NCBI GenBank assembly: GCA_947624525.1
Contig: CANQKT010000037.1
Coordinates: 1 to 54,656, forward strand
Reading direction: 5' to 3'
Origin: an uncultured Clostridia bacterium
GTDB taxonomy: Bacteria; Bacillota; Clostridia; TANB77; CAG-508
Length of the DNA: 54,656 nucleotides
Below, in pieces: positions 1-10,755 of the stretch (position 1 is its first letter; each line of letters begins with the position of its first letter). The notes under the pieces were generated by a model. That model saw only the letters and a program-made list of their open reading frames with translations, did not search any database and was not told where the DNA came from. A program made the translations under genes and the position numbers.

Positions 1-414
1 TATGCTAAAAACGGGCATTTAAACGTGAACCATAAATTTTTCAATGAAAATGGGCAGTTACTATTAAATTCAACGTATGCTGCCGAGAGGAATAAAATAA
101 TAAAAAGTAGTTTACAAACTAAAAAAAATATGATAAAATATCAACTAGTAACTTTAAATCAAATATTATATAATCTTATTTGGAATAAAAGATTTTTATC
201 TACCAAAAATTTCAAAGAATTTTATAAAATAAAGAAGGTGAATTTAATACATATGTGGATGTGTAGTAAAATTGGAAGATTACTAACATGTTTTATTGCG
301 TCATGTCTTATTTATTTTAGTTTAGCATGTATTTACAATTTTTCTACCAACAAGGTAATTAGTGAAAATGCGGAAAATAAAGACAAAAGTTTACATTTCT
401 TCATTGACAGATGA
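1..414 (+). pseudogene. C-terminal remnant resembling a helicase-associated (HA) domain protein; the frame is open through the window start, so the GTG at 25 is probably not a start
   Basis: Frame 1 from base 1 reads YAKNGHLNVNHKFFNENGQLL..., like HA repeats (GHLNVP..F..E.G..L); the remainder is degenerate. Confidence 0.35.
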
Positions 415-533
415 ATTTATAGTTTATATAATTGATTTAAAAAAATGTCAGTATATACGTAAAAACTGTTTTTTGCAAAGGTATTTAGATAAAAATTCAT
501 AATGTAAAATTAAAAATAGAAAGTTGGATATGT

Positions 534-2273
534 ATGAAGAAAAAAGTAATTTTTGTTTGTATTGTTGTAATTTTTGTAGTTAGTATTATTGTGGTAGGAA
601 TTATACATTTTAGAAATAAAGCTGGTGTTGACTATCAGTTAGAAGTTGTAAATGAAATAGATTATATGTTATTTAGTGAAAATAATAAGTATGGTGTTAT
701 TAATAAAAAAGGTGAAGTAGTCGTTCAAGCGCTGTATGATGAAATTCAAATTCCAAATCCATCTAAGCCGTTGTTTATTTGTATGTATGGTTATGATATG
801 GAAAAAAACCAGTACAAAATAAAAGTTCTTAATGAAAAATCTGAGCAAATTTTATATCAATATGTTGTTGTAGAAGCTATAAAAATAAATCCCGTAACAA
901 ATGAAATTCCTTATGAAAAAAGCGTTTTAAAATATAAACAAAATGATAAGTATGGATTAATCGATTTTCAAGGAAATATAATAGTTAAAGCCAAATATGA
1001 AGAAATATCGGGCTTGGATTATAGGGAAGGTTTATTGTTGGTAAAAAAAAGAGGAAAATACGGAGTAATCAATATAAATGGTGCAACAGTTGTAAAGGCT
1101 AAGTATGATAAAATAGACTCAGATGGATATTATGAAGAAGGTGCTGATTATAGTAAAGCTGGTTTTATTGTTGGGAAAGGATCTGATAATGATTATAAAT
1201 ATGGGTATATAAATTGCAAAGGAAAGCAAATTCTAGGAAATAAATATAATCAAATAGAGAGAATAACAAATACGAACCAAAATGATGATATTTATCTTGT
1301 AGCTTTTGAAAAAGGAAAAGCAGGTCTATATATTAATGGTAAAAACATTATAAAACATAAGTATGAGGATATTATATATGAAGTAAATAATGACTGCTTG
1401 ATTCTACAAGAAGATTCAAAACAAGGCATTTCTGATTTTAATGGAAAAATAACAATTGACATGCAATATGACAATATATTTGTATCAGGAAAGTATATAA
1501 ATGCTCAAAAAGATGGACAAGTTGATATATATGATTATAATACGAAGCAAAAGTTGAATTTTGAAAACATTGTTGGACTAAATCAAACTACAAATGATAA
1601 TTATTCAATTGCAATAACATCAAATGACAAGTATAAAATTCTTGATAATCAGAAAAACGAAATTAGGGAAAATGAATATGATTATTTAGATTATATTTAT
1701 GGAGATTATTTTATAGCTAGTAGTAATCAAAAATATGGAGTTGTTGATGTAAACGGAAATGAAATAATCGAGTTTAGATATGATTTCATGCAGAAAATAG
1801 AAAATACAAAAGTACTACAAGCTTTATTAATTGAAGGAAATATAACTGAATTGATTACAGAAGATCAAGTTTTATCAAGTATGCAAGATTGTGAAATTTA
1901 TGTAAAAGATAATTACATAGTACAATATTCGGATGCAGATACTCAATATATAGGATTTGATGGAAGTATATTAAAAAATTATGAAGTACTTGAGAAGGAA
2001 TTATACGCATTTAAGCAAGGTAAAAAGTGGGGATTTGCAAATAAAAATGGTGAAACAATTATAAATATAGATTATGATTTTGTAACAGAGTTTAATGAAT
2101 ATGGATTTGCTGGTATAAAGAAGGATGGTAAATGGGGAGTTATAAATTTAAATGGAGAAATAATAGTTGAGCCGACGTATACCATTAACTTTAATAATCC
2201 TAAATTTGTTGGAAAATATTATGAAATTGATTTAGGCTATAATGAGCCATATTATGTTTGTTATGATGTTTAA
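534..2273 (+). CDS. WG-repeat protein with N-terminal signal anchor
   Basis: Many KYGVIN/KWGFANKNG/KWGVINLNGEIIVEPTY repeats after one hydrophobic N-terminal segment. Confidence 0.85.
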   Translation: MKKKVIFVCIVVIFVVSIIVVGIIHFRNKAGVDYQLEVVNEIDYMLFSENNKYGVINKKGEVVVQALYDEIQIPNPSKPLFICMYGYDMEKNQYKIKVLNEKSEQILYQYVVVEAIKINPVTNEIPYEKSVLKYKQNDKYGLIDFQGNIIVKAKYEEISGLDYREGLLLVKKRGKYGVININGATVVKAKYDKIDSDGYYEEGADYSKAGFIVGKGSDNDYKYGYINCKGKQILGNKYNQIERITNTNQNDDIYLVAFEKGKAGLYINGKNIIKHKYEDIIYEVNNDCLILQEDSKQGISDFNGKITIDMQYDNIFVSGKYINAQKDGQVDIYDYNTKQKLNFENIVGLNQTTNDNYSIAITSNDKYKILDNQKNEIRENEYDYLDYIYGDYFIASSNQKYGVVDVNGNEIIEFRYDFMQKIENTKVLQALLIEGNITELITEDQVLSSMQDCEIYVKDNYIVQYSDADTQYIGFDGSILKNYEVLEKELYAFKQGKKWGFANKNGETIINIDYDFVTEFNEYGFAGIKKDGKWGVINLNGEIIVEPTYTINFNNPKFVGKYYEIDLGYNEPYYVCYDV

Positions 2274-2357
2274 TTTATTATGATATTTAATTAAATAAAA
2301 GGTTTATAGGTAAAACCACTATAAAAACCTAAATATATTTTATAGGGAGATTATTTA

Positions 2358-3602
2358 ATGTATAAACAATTAGGAATAAGCGAAGAAATAGCTGAATTAT
2401 CAAAAAAAGTAGAAAAAGATGTAGAAGAGGAATTTAAAAAAATAGACGAAATTTGTGAATACAATACTGCTAAAGTATTGCATGCATTCCAAAAATATAA
2501 AATATCTGATATACATTTTGGTAGTACAACTGGATATGGATATGGAGATATAGGAAGAGATACAGCAGAAAAAGTATTTGCAGAAGTATTAGAAGCAGAA
2601 GATTGTCTTGTAAGAAACCAGTTTATATCTGGTAGTCATGCCTTAACCGTAGCATTATTTGCTTTTCTAAGACCAGGTGATACGATGCTAAGTATTAGTG
2701 GTAAACCATATGATACTCTTGATAAGGTTATTGGTATAGAAGAAAATAAAAGTTCACTAAAATCATTTGGTGTTAAATATGAACAAATAGACATGACAGA
2801 TAATGACTTTGATTATGATAAGATTAAAGCACGAATATTACAGGGAAACATAAAACTTATTGAAATACAGCGTTCAAGAGGATATGCAACTAGGAAAAGT
2901 ATAACATTAGATAAACTAGAAAAAGTTATCAAATTAATAAAAGAAAATAACAAAGATATAATAATAATGGTTGATAATTGTTATGGAGAATTTGTTGAAA
3001 AATACGAACCAACAGCAATTGGTGCAGATATTATTGTAGGTTCTCTTATAAAAAATCTAGGGGGAGGAATTGCAACTAATGGAGCATATATAGCAGGAAA
3101 AGCTGATTTAGTTGAACTTGCAGCAGAGAGATTAACGGTTCCAGGTCAAGGAAAGGAAGTTGGTCCAAGTCAAGGAGCAAATAGAAACATATTACAAGGT
3201 TTATTTATGGCACCAAGTGTTGTAAGAAGTAGTTTAAAAACAGCAGTTTTTGCTAGTAAAATTTTAGAAGACTTAGGATATAATCCAGTTCCTAAATATA
3301 ATGAAAGACGATCTGATATCGTTCAAACTATAGAATTTGGTAGTGCAGAAAAAGTAATAAAATATTGTCAAGGAATACAAATGGGCTCACCAATTGATTC
3401 TAATTCTGTGCCTGAACCATGGGATATGCCTGGGTACACAGATAAGGTAATAATGGCAGCAGGAGCGTTTACTCAAGGTTCATCTATAGAGTTGTCATGT
3501 GATGCGCCTATTCGTCCTCCTTATATAGCATTTATGCAGGGTGGATTGACATATGAATATGGTAAGCTTGGTGTTATGAGAGCTGTAACAAATCTAATCT
3601 AG
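2358..3602 (+). CDS. PLP-dependent methionine gamma-lyase family / 'aluminium resistance' protein
   Basis: Full-length ORF with SD; HFGSTTGYGYGDIGRDT, SGSHALTVALFAFLRPGD, DNCYGEFVE and GSLIKNLGGGIATNGAYIAG motifs. Confidence 0.85.
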   Translation: MYKQLGISEEIAELSKKVEKDVEEEFKKIDEICEYNTAKVLHAFQKYKISDIHFGSTTGYGYGDIGRDTAEKVFAEVLEAEDCLVRNQFISGSHALTVALFAFLRPGDTMLSISGKPYDTLDKVIGIEENKSSLKSFGVKYEQIDMTDNDFDYDKIKARILQGNIKLIEIQRSRGYATRKSITLDKLEKVIKLIKENNKDIIIMVDNCYGEFVEKYEPTAIGADIIVGSLIKNLGGGIATNGAYIAGKADLVELAAERLTVPGQGKEVGPSQGANRNILQGLFMAPSVVRSSLKTAVFASKILEDLGYNPVPKYNERRSDIVQTIEFGSAEKVIKYCQGIQMGSPIDSNSVPEPWDMPGYTDKVIMAAGAFTQGSSIELSCDAPIRPPYIAFMQGGLTYEYGKLGVMRAVTNLI

Positions 3603-3728
3603 ATATATATTTTATAAAGGCAAGAATAATAATTAAAATGTGATAATTATAAAGTATGATAAGTAACCATAAAAATAGGTTATAAGTCCTAATAAAACTT
3701 AAATATTTTAGATAGGGAAAAGATAGAA

Positions 3729-5066
3729 TTGAAAGTTGTAATTATAGGAGGAGGTCCTGCAGGCATGATGGCAGGCATTTCTTCTGCAAGAAATGGTAAT
3801 GAAGTTGTTATTTTAGAAAAAATGAATATGCCTGGTAGAAAACTATTAATTACTGGTAAAGGTAGATGCAATATAACTAGTAGTTTAGATATATCAGAAT
3901 TTATTCAAAATACACCAGGAAATGGTAGATTTTTGTATAGTTGTTTTGAAAGATTCACAAATAAAGATATAATAGATTTACTTGAAAAACATAATGTAAA
4001 AGTAAAAGAGGAAAGAGGTAATAGAATCTTTCCTGTTAGTGATAAATCTATGGATGTATTGAATGCATTTATGGAAGAATTAAAATCTTTGAAAGTAAAG
4101 ATTATAACAAATGCAAAAGTTGAGAAAATCCTAACACAAAACCTGAAAAATGAGTTAGAGAAAACAGGAAAAAAGGTAATTGGTGTGGGTTATGTGAAAG
4201 ATGGGAAGAAAATAGTTGAAAAAGCAGAAAAAGTAATTTTAGCAACGGGTGGAAATAGTTATCAAGCAACTGGTTCAACAGGTGATGGATATAAAATTGC
4301 CAAAGAATTAGGACATACTATAACTAAAATTATACCATCCTTAGTACCAATGGTAGCAAATAATTTTAAAGAGATTGAAAAGGATAATGAAATTGTTTAT
4401 AACAGTAAATATGTAAATTCACTAAATTTATGTAAAGACTTGCAAGGACTTAGTTTAAGAAATGTTCAAATTAAATTTGAGGATATAGAGAAAAATAAAA
4501 TTATATACGACGATTTTGGAGAAATGCTATTCACACATTTTGGTGTATCAGGTCCAACGATATTAAGTGGTACAGCTCATTTATTAAGATATAAAAATAT
4601 AGAAGAATTGCTAAAAAACGGGAAAATTATTTTAAAAATTGATTTAAAGCCAGCATTAAAAGAGGAAAAATTAGATTTACGAATATTAAGAGATTTTGAA
4701 AAAGATAAAAATAAATATTTTAAAAATAGTTTAAATGAATTATTGCCACAAAAATTAATTAATCCAGTCATACAATTATCAGGAATTCATGAAAATAAAA
4801 AGGTAAATGAAATAACAAAAATAGAAAGACTAAGGCTAGTAAAAATTTTAAAAAATTTTTCTATAGTTGTTACAAATTTTAGACCTATAAATGAAGCAAT
4901 AATTACATCTGGGGGGGTTAATACAAAAGAGATTAATCCTAAAACAATGGAATCTAAGTTAGTGCAAGGACTATATTTTGCTGGTGAAATAATAGATGTG
5001 GATGCCTATACAGGTGGTTTTAACTTACAAATTGCATATTCTACTGGATACGTGGCTGGAGAATAG
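3729..5066 (+). CDS. NAD(P)/FAD-dependent oxidoreductase, HI0933/YhiN family
   Basis: N-terminal VVIIGGGPAGMMAG Rossmann motif, GRKLLITGKGRCN, C-terminal GLYFAGEIIDVDAYTGGFNLQIAYSTGYVAG. Confidence 0.9.
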   Translation: MKVVIIGGGPAGMMAGISSARNGNEVVILEKMNMPGRKLLITGKGRCNITSSLDISEFIQNTPGNGRFLYSCFERFTNKDIIDLLEKHNVKVKEERGNRIFPVSDKSMDVLNAFMEELKSLKVKIITNAKVEKILTQNLKNELEKTGKKVIGVGYVKDGKKIVEKAEKVILATGGNSYQATGSTGDGYKIAKELGHTITKIIPSLVPMVANNFKEIEKDNEIVYNSKYVNSLNLCKDLQGLSLRNVQIKFEDIEKNKIIYDDFGEMLFTHFGVSGPTILSGTAHLLRYKNIEELLKNGKIILKIDLKPALKEEKLDLRILRDFEKDKNKYFKNSLNELLPQKLINPVIQLSGIHENKKVNEITKIERLRLVKILKNFSIVVTNFRPINEAIITSGGVNTKEINPKTMESKLVQGLYFAGEIIDVDAYTGGFNLQIAYSTGYVAGE

Positions 5067-5098
5067 TTTTTAGGAATGAAAGAAAACAAATTTTATAT

Positions 5099-5743
5099 TT
5101 GAGGAGAAAATATATGTTTTTAACAATTCAGGAAGAAAGATTAGAAGAAGAAATTGTAGAAAAGAAATCTAGATTTATTGGAACTTTATTATATGTTACA
5201 AATGAAGAAGAAGCACAGGAAATAATAAAAAACATAAAAAAACAATATCATGATGCTAGACATAACTGTTTTGCATATAGAATTATGACCGAAAATGGTG
5301 TAATAGAAAGATTTTGTGATGACGGAGAACCAAGTGGGACAGCAGGTGGACCAATGCTAAATATTTTGGCTAAAAACAATTTATGTAATGTTTTAATAGT
5401 AGTAACTAGATATTTTGGTGGTATTTTACTTGGAACAGGAGGTCTTGTAAGAGCATATTCAGATACTACAACTAAAGTTATAAATACTGCTAGTATGGCA
5501 AATGAAACTATGGGGATGGAAGTAGAAATTGAGATCGATTATGCACAATTAGAAATGCTTAAATATTATTGTAAAAAAAATAATATTAATATTGTAAATA
5601 TTGTATATGAAAAAAATATAAAGTGTTATTTAGAACTTACAGAGATGGAGTTAGAAATACTTTTAGATAAGAATAAAAATAACTGTAATGTTTTGGGATA
5701 TAATATTATCAAAAAGAAAAATATAAGAAAAAATGTGATGTAA
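5099..5743 (+). CDS. YigZ/IMPACT family protein
   Basis: KKSRFIG, HNCFAYR, DDGEPSGTAGGPML, VVTRYFGGILLGTGGLVRAYS motifs. Confidence 0.9.
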   Translation: MRRKYMFLTIQEERLEEEIVEKKSRFIGTLLYVTNEEEAQEIIKNIKKQYHDARHNCFAYRIMTENGVIERFCDDGEPSGTAGGPMLNILAKNNLCNVLIVVTRYFGGILLGTGGLVRAYSDTTTKVINTASMANETMGMEVEIEIDYAQLEMLKYYCKKNNINIVNIVYEKNIKCYLELTEMELEILLDKNKNNCNVLGYNIIKKKNIRKNVM

Positions 5744-5876
5744 TAAAAACACAAGAACTGGAAAAAAATTACAATTTATGGAAAAAATTTCCAAAAAGTA
5801 TTGCAAAATTTTTAAAGTAATACTATAATTGTAATTGTAAAATTTTTCCAATTTTACAAAAATTTTAAACGGGAGG

Positions 5877-6704
5877 ATGAAAAAGGTGGATAAAAAAATA
5901 ACAGTATTAATAGCAGATGATAATCATGATTTTGCTATGACATTATTAGGTTATTTAAAAGAAGAAGAAGATTTGGAAGTAGTAGGTGTAGCAAAAGACG
6001 GAAAAGAAGCATCTGAATTAATATCAATTACTAAACCAGATATAGCAATATTAGATGTTATAATGCCACATTTAGACGGACTAGGAGTATTAGAAAAAGT
6101 AAATGAATCACAAATGGAAAAGAAACCAATATGTATAATGTTATCAGCAGTAGGGCAAGAGAAAATAACACAAAAAGCAATAGAATTAGGAGCACAATAT
6201 TACATAATTAAACCATTCGAAATAAATGTATTAATAAAAAGAATAAAAGAAATAAAAGCATTTCAACCAATGGGAAACAGAGTAAGTTTTATGAGTAAAG
6301 AAATTAGAGCACCTTATATAGAGATACAACAAGAAAAAAAGAATTCATCAGATAATTTAGAGGCGTTAGTAACAAACATAATTCATGAAGTTGGAGTACC
6401 TGCTCATATTAAAGGGTATCAATATTTAAGAGAAGCTATAATGATGGTTGTAAATGATATTGATGTAATTAATCAAATTACAAAACAATTATACCCAGAA
6501 ATAGCTAATAAATACCACACAACACCAAGTCGTGTTGAACGTGCAATTCGCCACGCAATAGAAGTTGCATGGGCACGTGGACAAATCGACACAGTCGAAA
6601 GCATTTTCGGATATACAGTTTCAACATCTAAGGGAAAGCCTACTAATAGTGAATTTATAGCGATGATAGCTGATAAGCTAAGATTAGAAATGAAGACAGC
6701 TTAA
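5877..6704 (+). CDS. spo0A: Sporulation transcription factor Spo0A
   Basis: REC domain ([27 protein letters not shown]) plus Spo0A C-terminal domain ([18 protein letters not shown]...[19 protein letters not shown]); strong SD; upstream TTGCAA-N17-TATAAT. Confidence 0.97.
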   Translation: MKKVDKKITVLIADDNHDFAMTLLGYLKEEEDLEVVGVAKDGKEASELISITKPDIAILDVIMPHLDGLGVLEKVNESQMEKKPICIMLSAVGQEKITQKAIELGAQYYIIKPFEINVLIKRIKEIKAFQPMGNRVSFMSKEIRAPYIEIQQEKKNSSDNLEALVTNIIHEVGVPAHIKGYQYLREAIMMVVNDIDVINQITKQLYPEIANKYHTTPSRVERAIRHAIEVAWARGQIDTVESIFGYTVSTSKGKPTNSEFIAMIADKLRLEMKTA

Positions 6705-6750
6705 AAATTAGGAATACGTTACAATAAACTTAAGAACTTTATTGGTTAGA

Positions 6751-6802
6751 AAAACCTCAATATATTTATTGAAAATAATAAATATATTAGGTTTATTTTT
6801 TA
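6751..6802 (+). terminator. Rho-independent terminator after spo0A
   Basis: Long stem AAACCTcAATATATTTATT/AATAAATATATTaGGTTT followed by a T-run. Confidence 0.8.
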
Positions 6803-6887
6803 TGTCCCACAAACCTAAAAAATACAAGAATAAAAAACAGAAAAACAGCATACTCTACAATAATAAGTTACAAAATGTGGAGGAATT

Positions 6888-7448
6888 ATGTATAGCAATA
6901 ATATAAAATACAAAAGATTTGTATGGGAATTTAATAATATTATTAATTTAAATAACCAAAAGAGAAATATAGTTTTTCTATGTCTTGGAACAAGTATAAT
7001 AACAGGAGATTCCTTTGGCCCAATTGTAGGAACAAAGTTAAAGAAGACACTAGGTAAAAGTGGTAATATAAAAATAATAGGTGACTTGAAAGAGGAAATG
7101 ACATACAATAAAATACATGAAAATATAGAATATATAAAAGAGAAATACTCAAATAGTCTAATAATAGTATTAGATGCAGCTTTGTCGGATAAACGTGATG
7201 TTGGAAAAATATTTATTCAAAATAGAGGTTTAAAGTATGCAGAATCTTTACACAAGAAAAACAAATTTATTGGAAATATTAGCATAAAAGCCGTTGTTGG
7301 CGAAAATATGAATAATAACATGCAAAATTTTAAAACTCTAAAAAATGTTTCATTTGATAATATGGAATCAATGTGTAATATCGTTTCAAAAGGTATAATA
7401 GAAGTAATGAATAAAAAAGAAAATAATGGAAAAAATATCTATAAATAG
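6888..7448 (+). CDS. yyaC: YyaC/GPR-like spore protein (DUF1256)
   Basis: IVFLCLGTSIITGDSFGPIVGTKL and VLDAALS motifs; SD GGAGGAATT; follows spo0A. Confidence 0.85.
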   Translation: MYSNNIKYKRFVWEFNNIINLNNQKRNIVFLCLGTSIITGDSFGPIVGTKLKKTLGKSGNIKIIGDLKEEMTYNKIHENIEYIKEKYSNSLIIVLDAALSDKRDVGKIFIQNRGLKYAESLHKKNKFIGNISIKAVVGENMNNNMQNFKTLKNVSFDNMESMCNIVSKGIIEVMNKKENNGKNIYK

Positions 7449-7475
7449 TTAATAAGAATTTAAAAGAAAGGGGCA

Positions 7476-7544
7476 TATAGTTATTTAATAAAATGAAAGA
7501 AATTTAAGATACATACCAAAATTTCTTTCATTAAATAAACTATA
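7476..7544. repeat. Long imperfect hairpin between yyaC and the next gene
   Basis: TATAGTTATTTAATaaaATGAAAGAAATTT (7476-7505) pairs with AAATTTCTTTCATTAAATAAACTATA (7518-7544). Confidence 0.75.
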
Positions 7545-7556
7545 TAAATAAAATTT

Positions 7557-7910
7557 ATGGATATTAATAAAATGAGAAACATTGTCATCTTAAAAAATTT
7601 ACCTTCTAATCTTGTTGAGGAAGCTTTTGTTATATTGAAGAAAAATCAAAGGATAAAAAAACTTGAATATGCAGATAACAAGTCTGATAATTTTTCAGAT
7701 GAAGATAATAGAGAGAACGAAGATGAGTATGTTGTAAAAGAAGCGGAATTATTAATATCAAATTATATAAGCAAATTAGAAAATGAAGATATTACTGGAA
7801 AAAGAACAGAACGTGATTTAACTAGAAAATACAATAGAATCAAAAGAATTGCAATAGTGTTGGGAAGCCTTTTGTCAATAAGTTGTCTATATATTTTAAA
7901 AGTTGCATAA
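7557..7910 (+). CDS. Hypothetical protein with C-terminal transmembrane segment
   Basis: Acidic/basic protein ending IAIVLGSLLSISCLYILKVA; followed by a strong terminator. Confidence 0.65.
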   Translation: MDINKMRNIVILKNLPSNLVEEAFVILKKNQRIKKLEYADNKSDNFSDEDNRENEDEYVVKEAELLISNYISKLENEDITGKRTERDLTRKYNRIKRIAIVLGSLLSISCLYILKVA

Positions 7911-7934
7911 AAATTATAATGCAACATATAAATT

Positions 7935-7974
7935 AAAAAGACAAGTATGATATAGTTCATACTTGTCTTTTTAC
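7935..7974 (+). terminator. Rho-independent terminator
   Basis: AAAAAGACAAGTATGA..TCATACTTGTCTTTTT. Confidence 0.85.
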
Positions 7975-8074
7975 ATAATAGATAAACTGTCATAAAAGAT
8001 ATATATTAACTTGGAAGGACAAAAAGTATGTCGAAAATATTATGTTCCATTAAGCTAAAAGGAGATGATTACAT

Positions 8075-9115
8075 ATGGAAAGAGCTATTTCCCCAGAGGA
8101 AAGAATAAGAAGGGCAGAAGAGATATATTATAGAAGAAAGTCACAAGGGATAAGGGTTTCATCAAGTTCAGTAAATGTTGGAAATGGTAACAAGGTCTCA
8201 TTAGGAAAGAAAATGATTATACAAATATTAATATGTGTTGTAATATATACTGCATTTCTGGTGCTGAAAGGGTATAATAATGTTTTTAGTGAAAATGTAA
8301 TTAATCAAACAAAAAGTATATTAAGTTATGATATAAATTTTGAAAAATTGTACATTCAGTGTGTGGAATATTTTAATAGTAATTTTAATAGTATTATAAA
8401 AAAGGAAAATGATACACAAAATGAAGTAGTAGATGGAAATTCACAAGATGTAGATAATAATAATGAAAATGAAATAGAACAAAATACTGAAAATCAAGAA
8501 AATTCACAACAAAATGGAAGTGAACAAAGTTCTGAGAATTCTCAACAAGATGAAACGATGCAAAATGAAAACGAACAAGGTCAAAGTGAAAATAGTGAGA
8601 ACCAAATAGATAAAAATTCACAAAATACAGATGATAATTCTCAAAGTGAAATAAATGATGGGACACAAAAGGCTAAACTTGATGCGGAAAATGAGGAACA
8701 GATGAATGAAGATGCCGAATATGTAAAGCAGAATGTTAATTTAGTAAATCCTATACAAGGAACGGTAACATCAAGATTTGGTAACAGAGATGAAACGGAA
8801 ATAATATCAGCATTTCACCAAGGTATAGATATAGCTGCAGTAACAGGAACTGCCATACACTCTGCTATGGATGGAACTGTTGTTGCGGCAAAGTATGTTG
8901 ATGGATATGGTAATCATGTAAAAATTCAAAATGGAGAGATATTAACAGTATATGCTCATTGTAGTGAATTGGAAGTAAAAATAGGCGATTATGTTAGCCA
9001 AAATCAAGAAGTTGCAAAAGTGGGAGCAACTGGTGATGTAACAGGACCACATTTACATTTTGAAGTTAGAAGAGATGGGAGGTATATTAATCCTGAATTA
9101 ATATTAAAGTTTTAA
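8075..9115 (+). CDS. spoIIQ: M23 metallopeptidase, SpoIIQ-like
   Basis: N-terminal TM, low-complexity N/Q/E linker, C-terminal M23 domain (FHQGIDIAAVTGTAIHSAMDGTV... GPHLHFEVRRDGRYINPE). Confidence 0.8.
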   Translation: MERAISPEERIRRAEEIYYRRKSQGIRVSSSSVNVGNGNKVSLGKKMIIQILICVVIYTAFLVLKGYNNVFSENVINQTKSILSYDINFEKLYIQCVEYFNSNFNSIIKKENDTQNEVVDGNSQDVDNNNENEIEQNTENQENSQQNGSEQSSENSQQDETMQNENEQGQSENSENQIDKNSQNTDDNSQSEINDGTQKAKLDAENEEQMNEDAEYVKQNVNLVNPIQGTVTSRFGNRDETEIISAFHQGIDIAAVTGTAIHSAMDGTVVAAKYVDGYGNHVKIQNGEILTVYAHCSELEVKIGDYVSQNQEVAKVGATGDVTGPHLHFEVRRDGRYINPELILKF

Positions 9116-9211
9116 TAAGAGCTAGCCATTTGAAGTAAGCTAGTCAATTAGAGTTCTCTATAAAAGTTGAGTTTTAGAAAAGAAAATTTTAAAGAAAGGA
9201 TCTTACATGTA

Positions 9212-9868
9212 ATGCAAATAAGAATAAATTTAAAAATATTTATTTTTATAATAATTTTTTACTTCACACGACAAATAGAAATATATGGAATATTAATGCT
9301 ATTTGCCTTTTTTCATGAATTAGGGCATTTGTTTGCTGGGATTCTTTTAGGATTTAAACCTCAATCATTAACAATTAATCCATTAGGGTTATCTATAAAT
9401 TTTAGAATAAAAGAAGATGATTATAATAAAAAAATAAAAAACGGAAATGTATTAGCATTAAAAAAACTTATAATAGCAGCTAGTGGACCGATTACAAATT
9501 TCCTATTGGTTATTATTTTTTCAATATTTGAAATAAGTTTTTTTAATATTTCTAAAGAGTTATTAATTTACTCGAATTTACTAATAGGATTGTTTAATAT
9601 GATTCCAATATATCCATTGGATGGTGGAAGAATTTTAAAAAATATTTTACATATTGTTACAGGGTTGAAGGATACATATCATTATGTAAATTTTATTTCT
9701 AATGTTAGTGTGGTAATTTTGACAGTTTTTTCTAGCATAATTATTTTGTATTTAAAAAATATTGCAATTCTGTTTATTATTGGATATTTGTGGTATTTGG
9801 TCATAATGGAAAATAGAATGTATGCCCAAAAAGTGAGAATGTATGAGGTTATACATAAGTATTATTAA
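9212..9868 (+). CDS. spoIVFB: M50 site-2 metalloprotease, SpoIVFB-like
   Basis: FFHELGHLFAG and NMIPIYPLDGGRILKN motifs in a multi-TM protein; start moved to the ATG at 9212. Confidence 0.8.
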   Translation: MQIRINLKIFIFIIIFYFTRQIEIYGILMLFAFFHELGHLFAGILLGFKPQSLTINPLGLSINFRIKEDDYNKKIKNGNVLALKKLIIAASGPITNFLLVIIFSIFEISFFNISKELLIYSNLLIGLFNMIPIYPLDGGRILKNILHIVTGLKDTYHYVNFISNVSVVILTVFSSIIILYLKNIAILFIIGYLWYLVIMENRMYAQKVRMYEVIHKYY

Positions 9869-9875
9869 TAATAAA

Positions 9876-9896
9876 AGCGTCATATATAATGACGCT
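9876..9896. terminator. Bidirectional terminator between spoIVFB-like and mscL
   Basis: AGCGTCAT/ATGACGCT stem between convergent genes. Confidence 0.75.
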
Positions 9897-9901
9897 AAAA
9901 A

Positions 9902-10426
9902 TTAATCAACATTACTGTGCTCTTTTTCTAATTCAGAATTATGCTCGTTTTCCGTTTTAGAATTATGTTCTTTTTCTAATTCAGAAGTACAATGTGGACA
10001 CCTTGTGGCTTTATATGAAATTTCTGTATAGCAGAAAGGACATAATTTTGTTTCTGGTTCTTTCTCTTCTTCAACTTTTCCTGATTTATGTCTTTTACCA
10101 ACAGGAACTTTAGCTGATAATTTCTCTAGTTGTTCTTTACTTTTTCTATTTGCTGCGTTAACTAATTTAATCATTAAGAATAAGATGAAAGCAACTATTA
10201 AAAAGTTGATAACTGCAGTGATAAATGAACCATAATCTAAGGCTTGGTCATTCCATAGTGGGATAGTTCCTTTTACATCAGCGCCACCGATTAGGCCTAG
10301 TAGTGGTTTTATGAAGGAATCTGTAAATGCAGTAACTATGTCGGCGAAGGCACCTCCGATTATGACACCAATTGCTAGATCCATTACATTACCTTTTGAG
10401 ATAAATTCTTTGAATTCTTTGAACAT
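9902..10426 (-). CDS. mscL: Large-conductance mechanosensitive channel MscL, C-terminal zinc-ribbon-like extension
   Basis: [45 protein letters not shown]-terminal CPFC...CPHC. Confidence 0.93.
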   Translation of the reverse strand: MFKEFKEFISKGNVMDLAIGVIIGGAFADIVTAFTDSFIKPLLGLIGGADVKGTIPLWNDQALDYGSFITAVINFLIVAFILFLMIKLVNAANRKSKEQLEKLSAKVPVGKRHKSGKVEEEKEPETKLCPFCYTEISYKATRCPHCTSELEKEHNSKTENEHNSELEKEHSNVD

Positions 10427-10517
10427 AAAATTTCCTCCTTATAAGTTTTCGTATAGTTTAAATATACAGCAAAATGCGGAATTTGTCAAATTGTGGGGGA
10501 GGTTTTTTTAGGGGGCC

Positions 10518-10676
10518 GTCCAATTTACTAATTATGTAACACCATTAAATATATTAACATTCCGTTCGTTTGCTGGCGTGGGGATTTGGGAGGAATACGT
10601 TGGGTGGGGGCGCCAAACTGCGCACTCCACTTCATGTTAATATATTTAATGGTGTTACATAATTAGTAAATTGGAC
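10518..10676. repeat. 43-bp perfect inverted repeat enclosing a 73-bp GC-rich, G-run-rich loop
   Basis: GTCCAATTTACTAATTATGTAACACCATTAAATATATTAACAT (10518-10560) is the exact reverse complement of 10634-10676. Confidence 0.95.
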
Positions 10677-10755
10677 TACTCTACTGTTGGGGGTGGAGAG
10701 TAAATAAGAAGAAAAAATGTTAATAAAAGTGTGATTGGTAGAATAAATATTAATT

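Noticed and set aside
7494-7508. Mini-ORF ATGAAAGAAATTTAA (MKEI) inside the hairpin before 7557
   Set aside because: The SD is about 20 nt away and the codons lie in the stem; no reason to think it is translated.
8394-8666. Minus-strand His/Phe-rich 90-aa ORF
   Set aside because: Antisense of the Asn/Gln/Glu-rich linker of the SpoIIQ-like protein.
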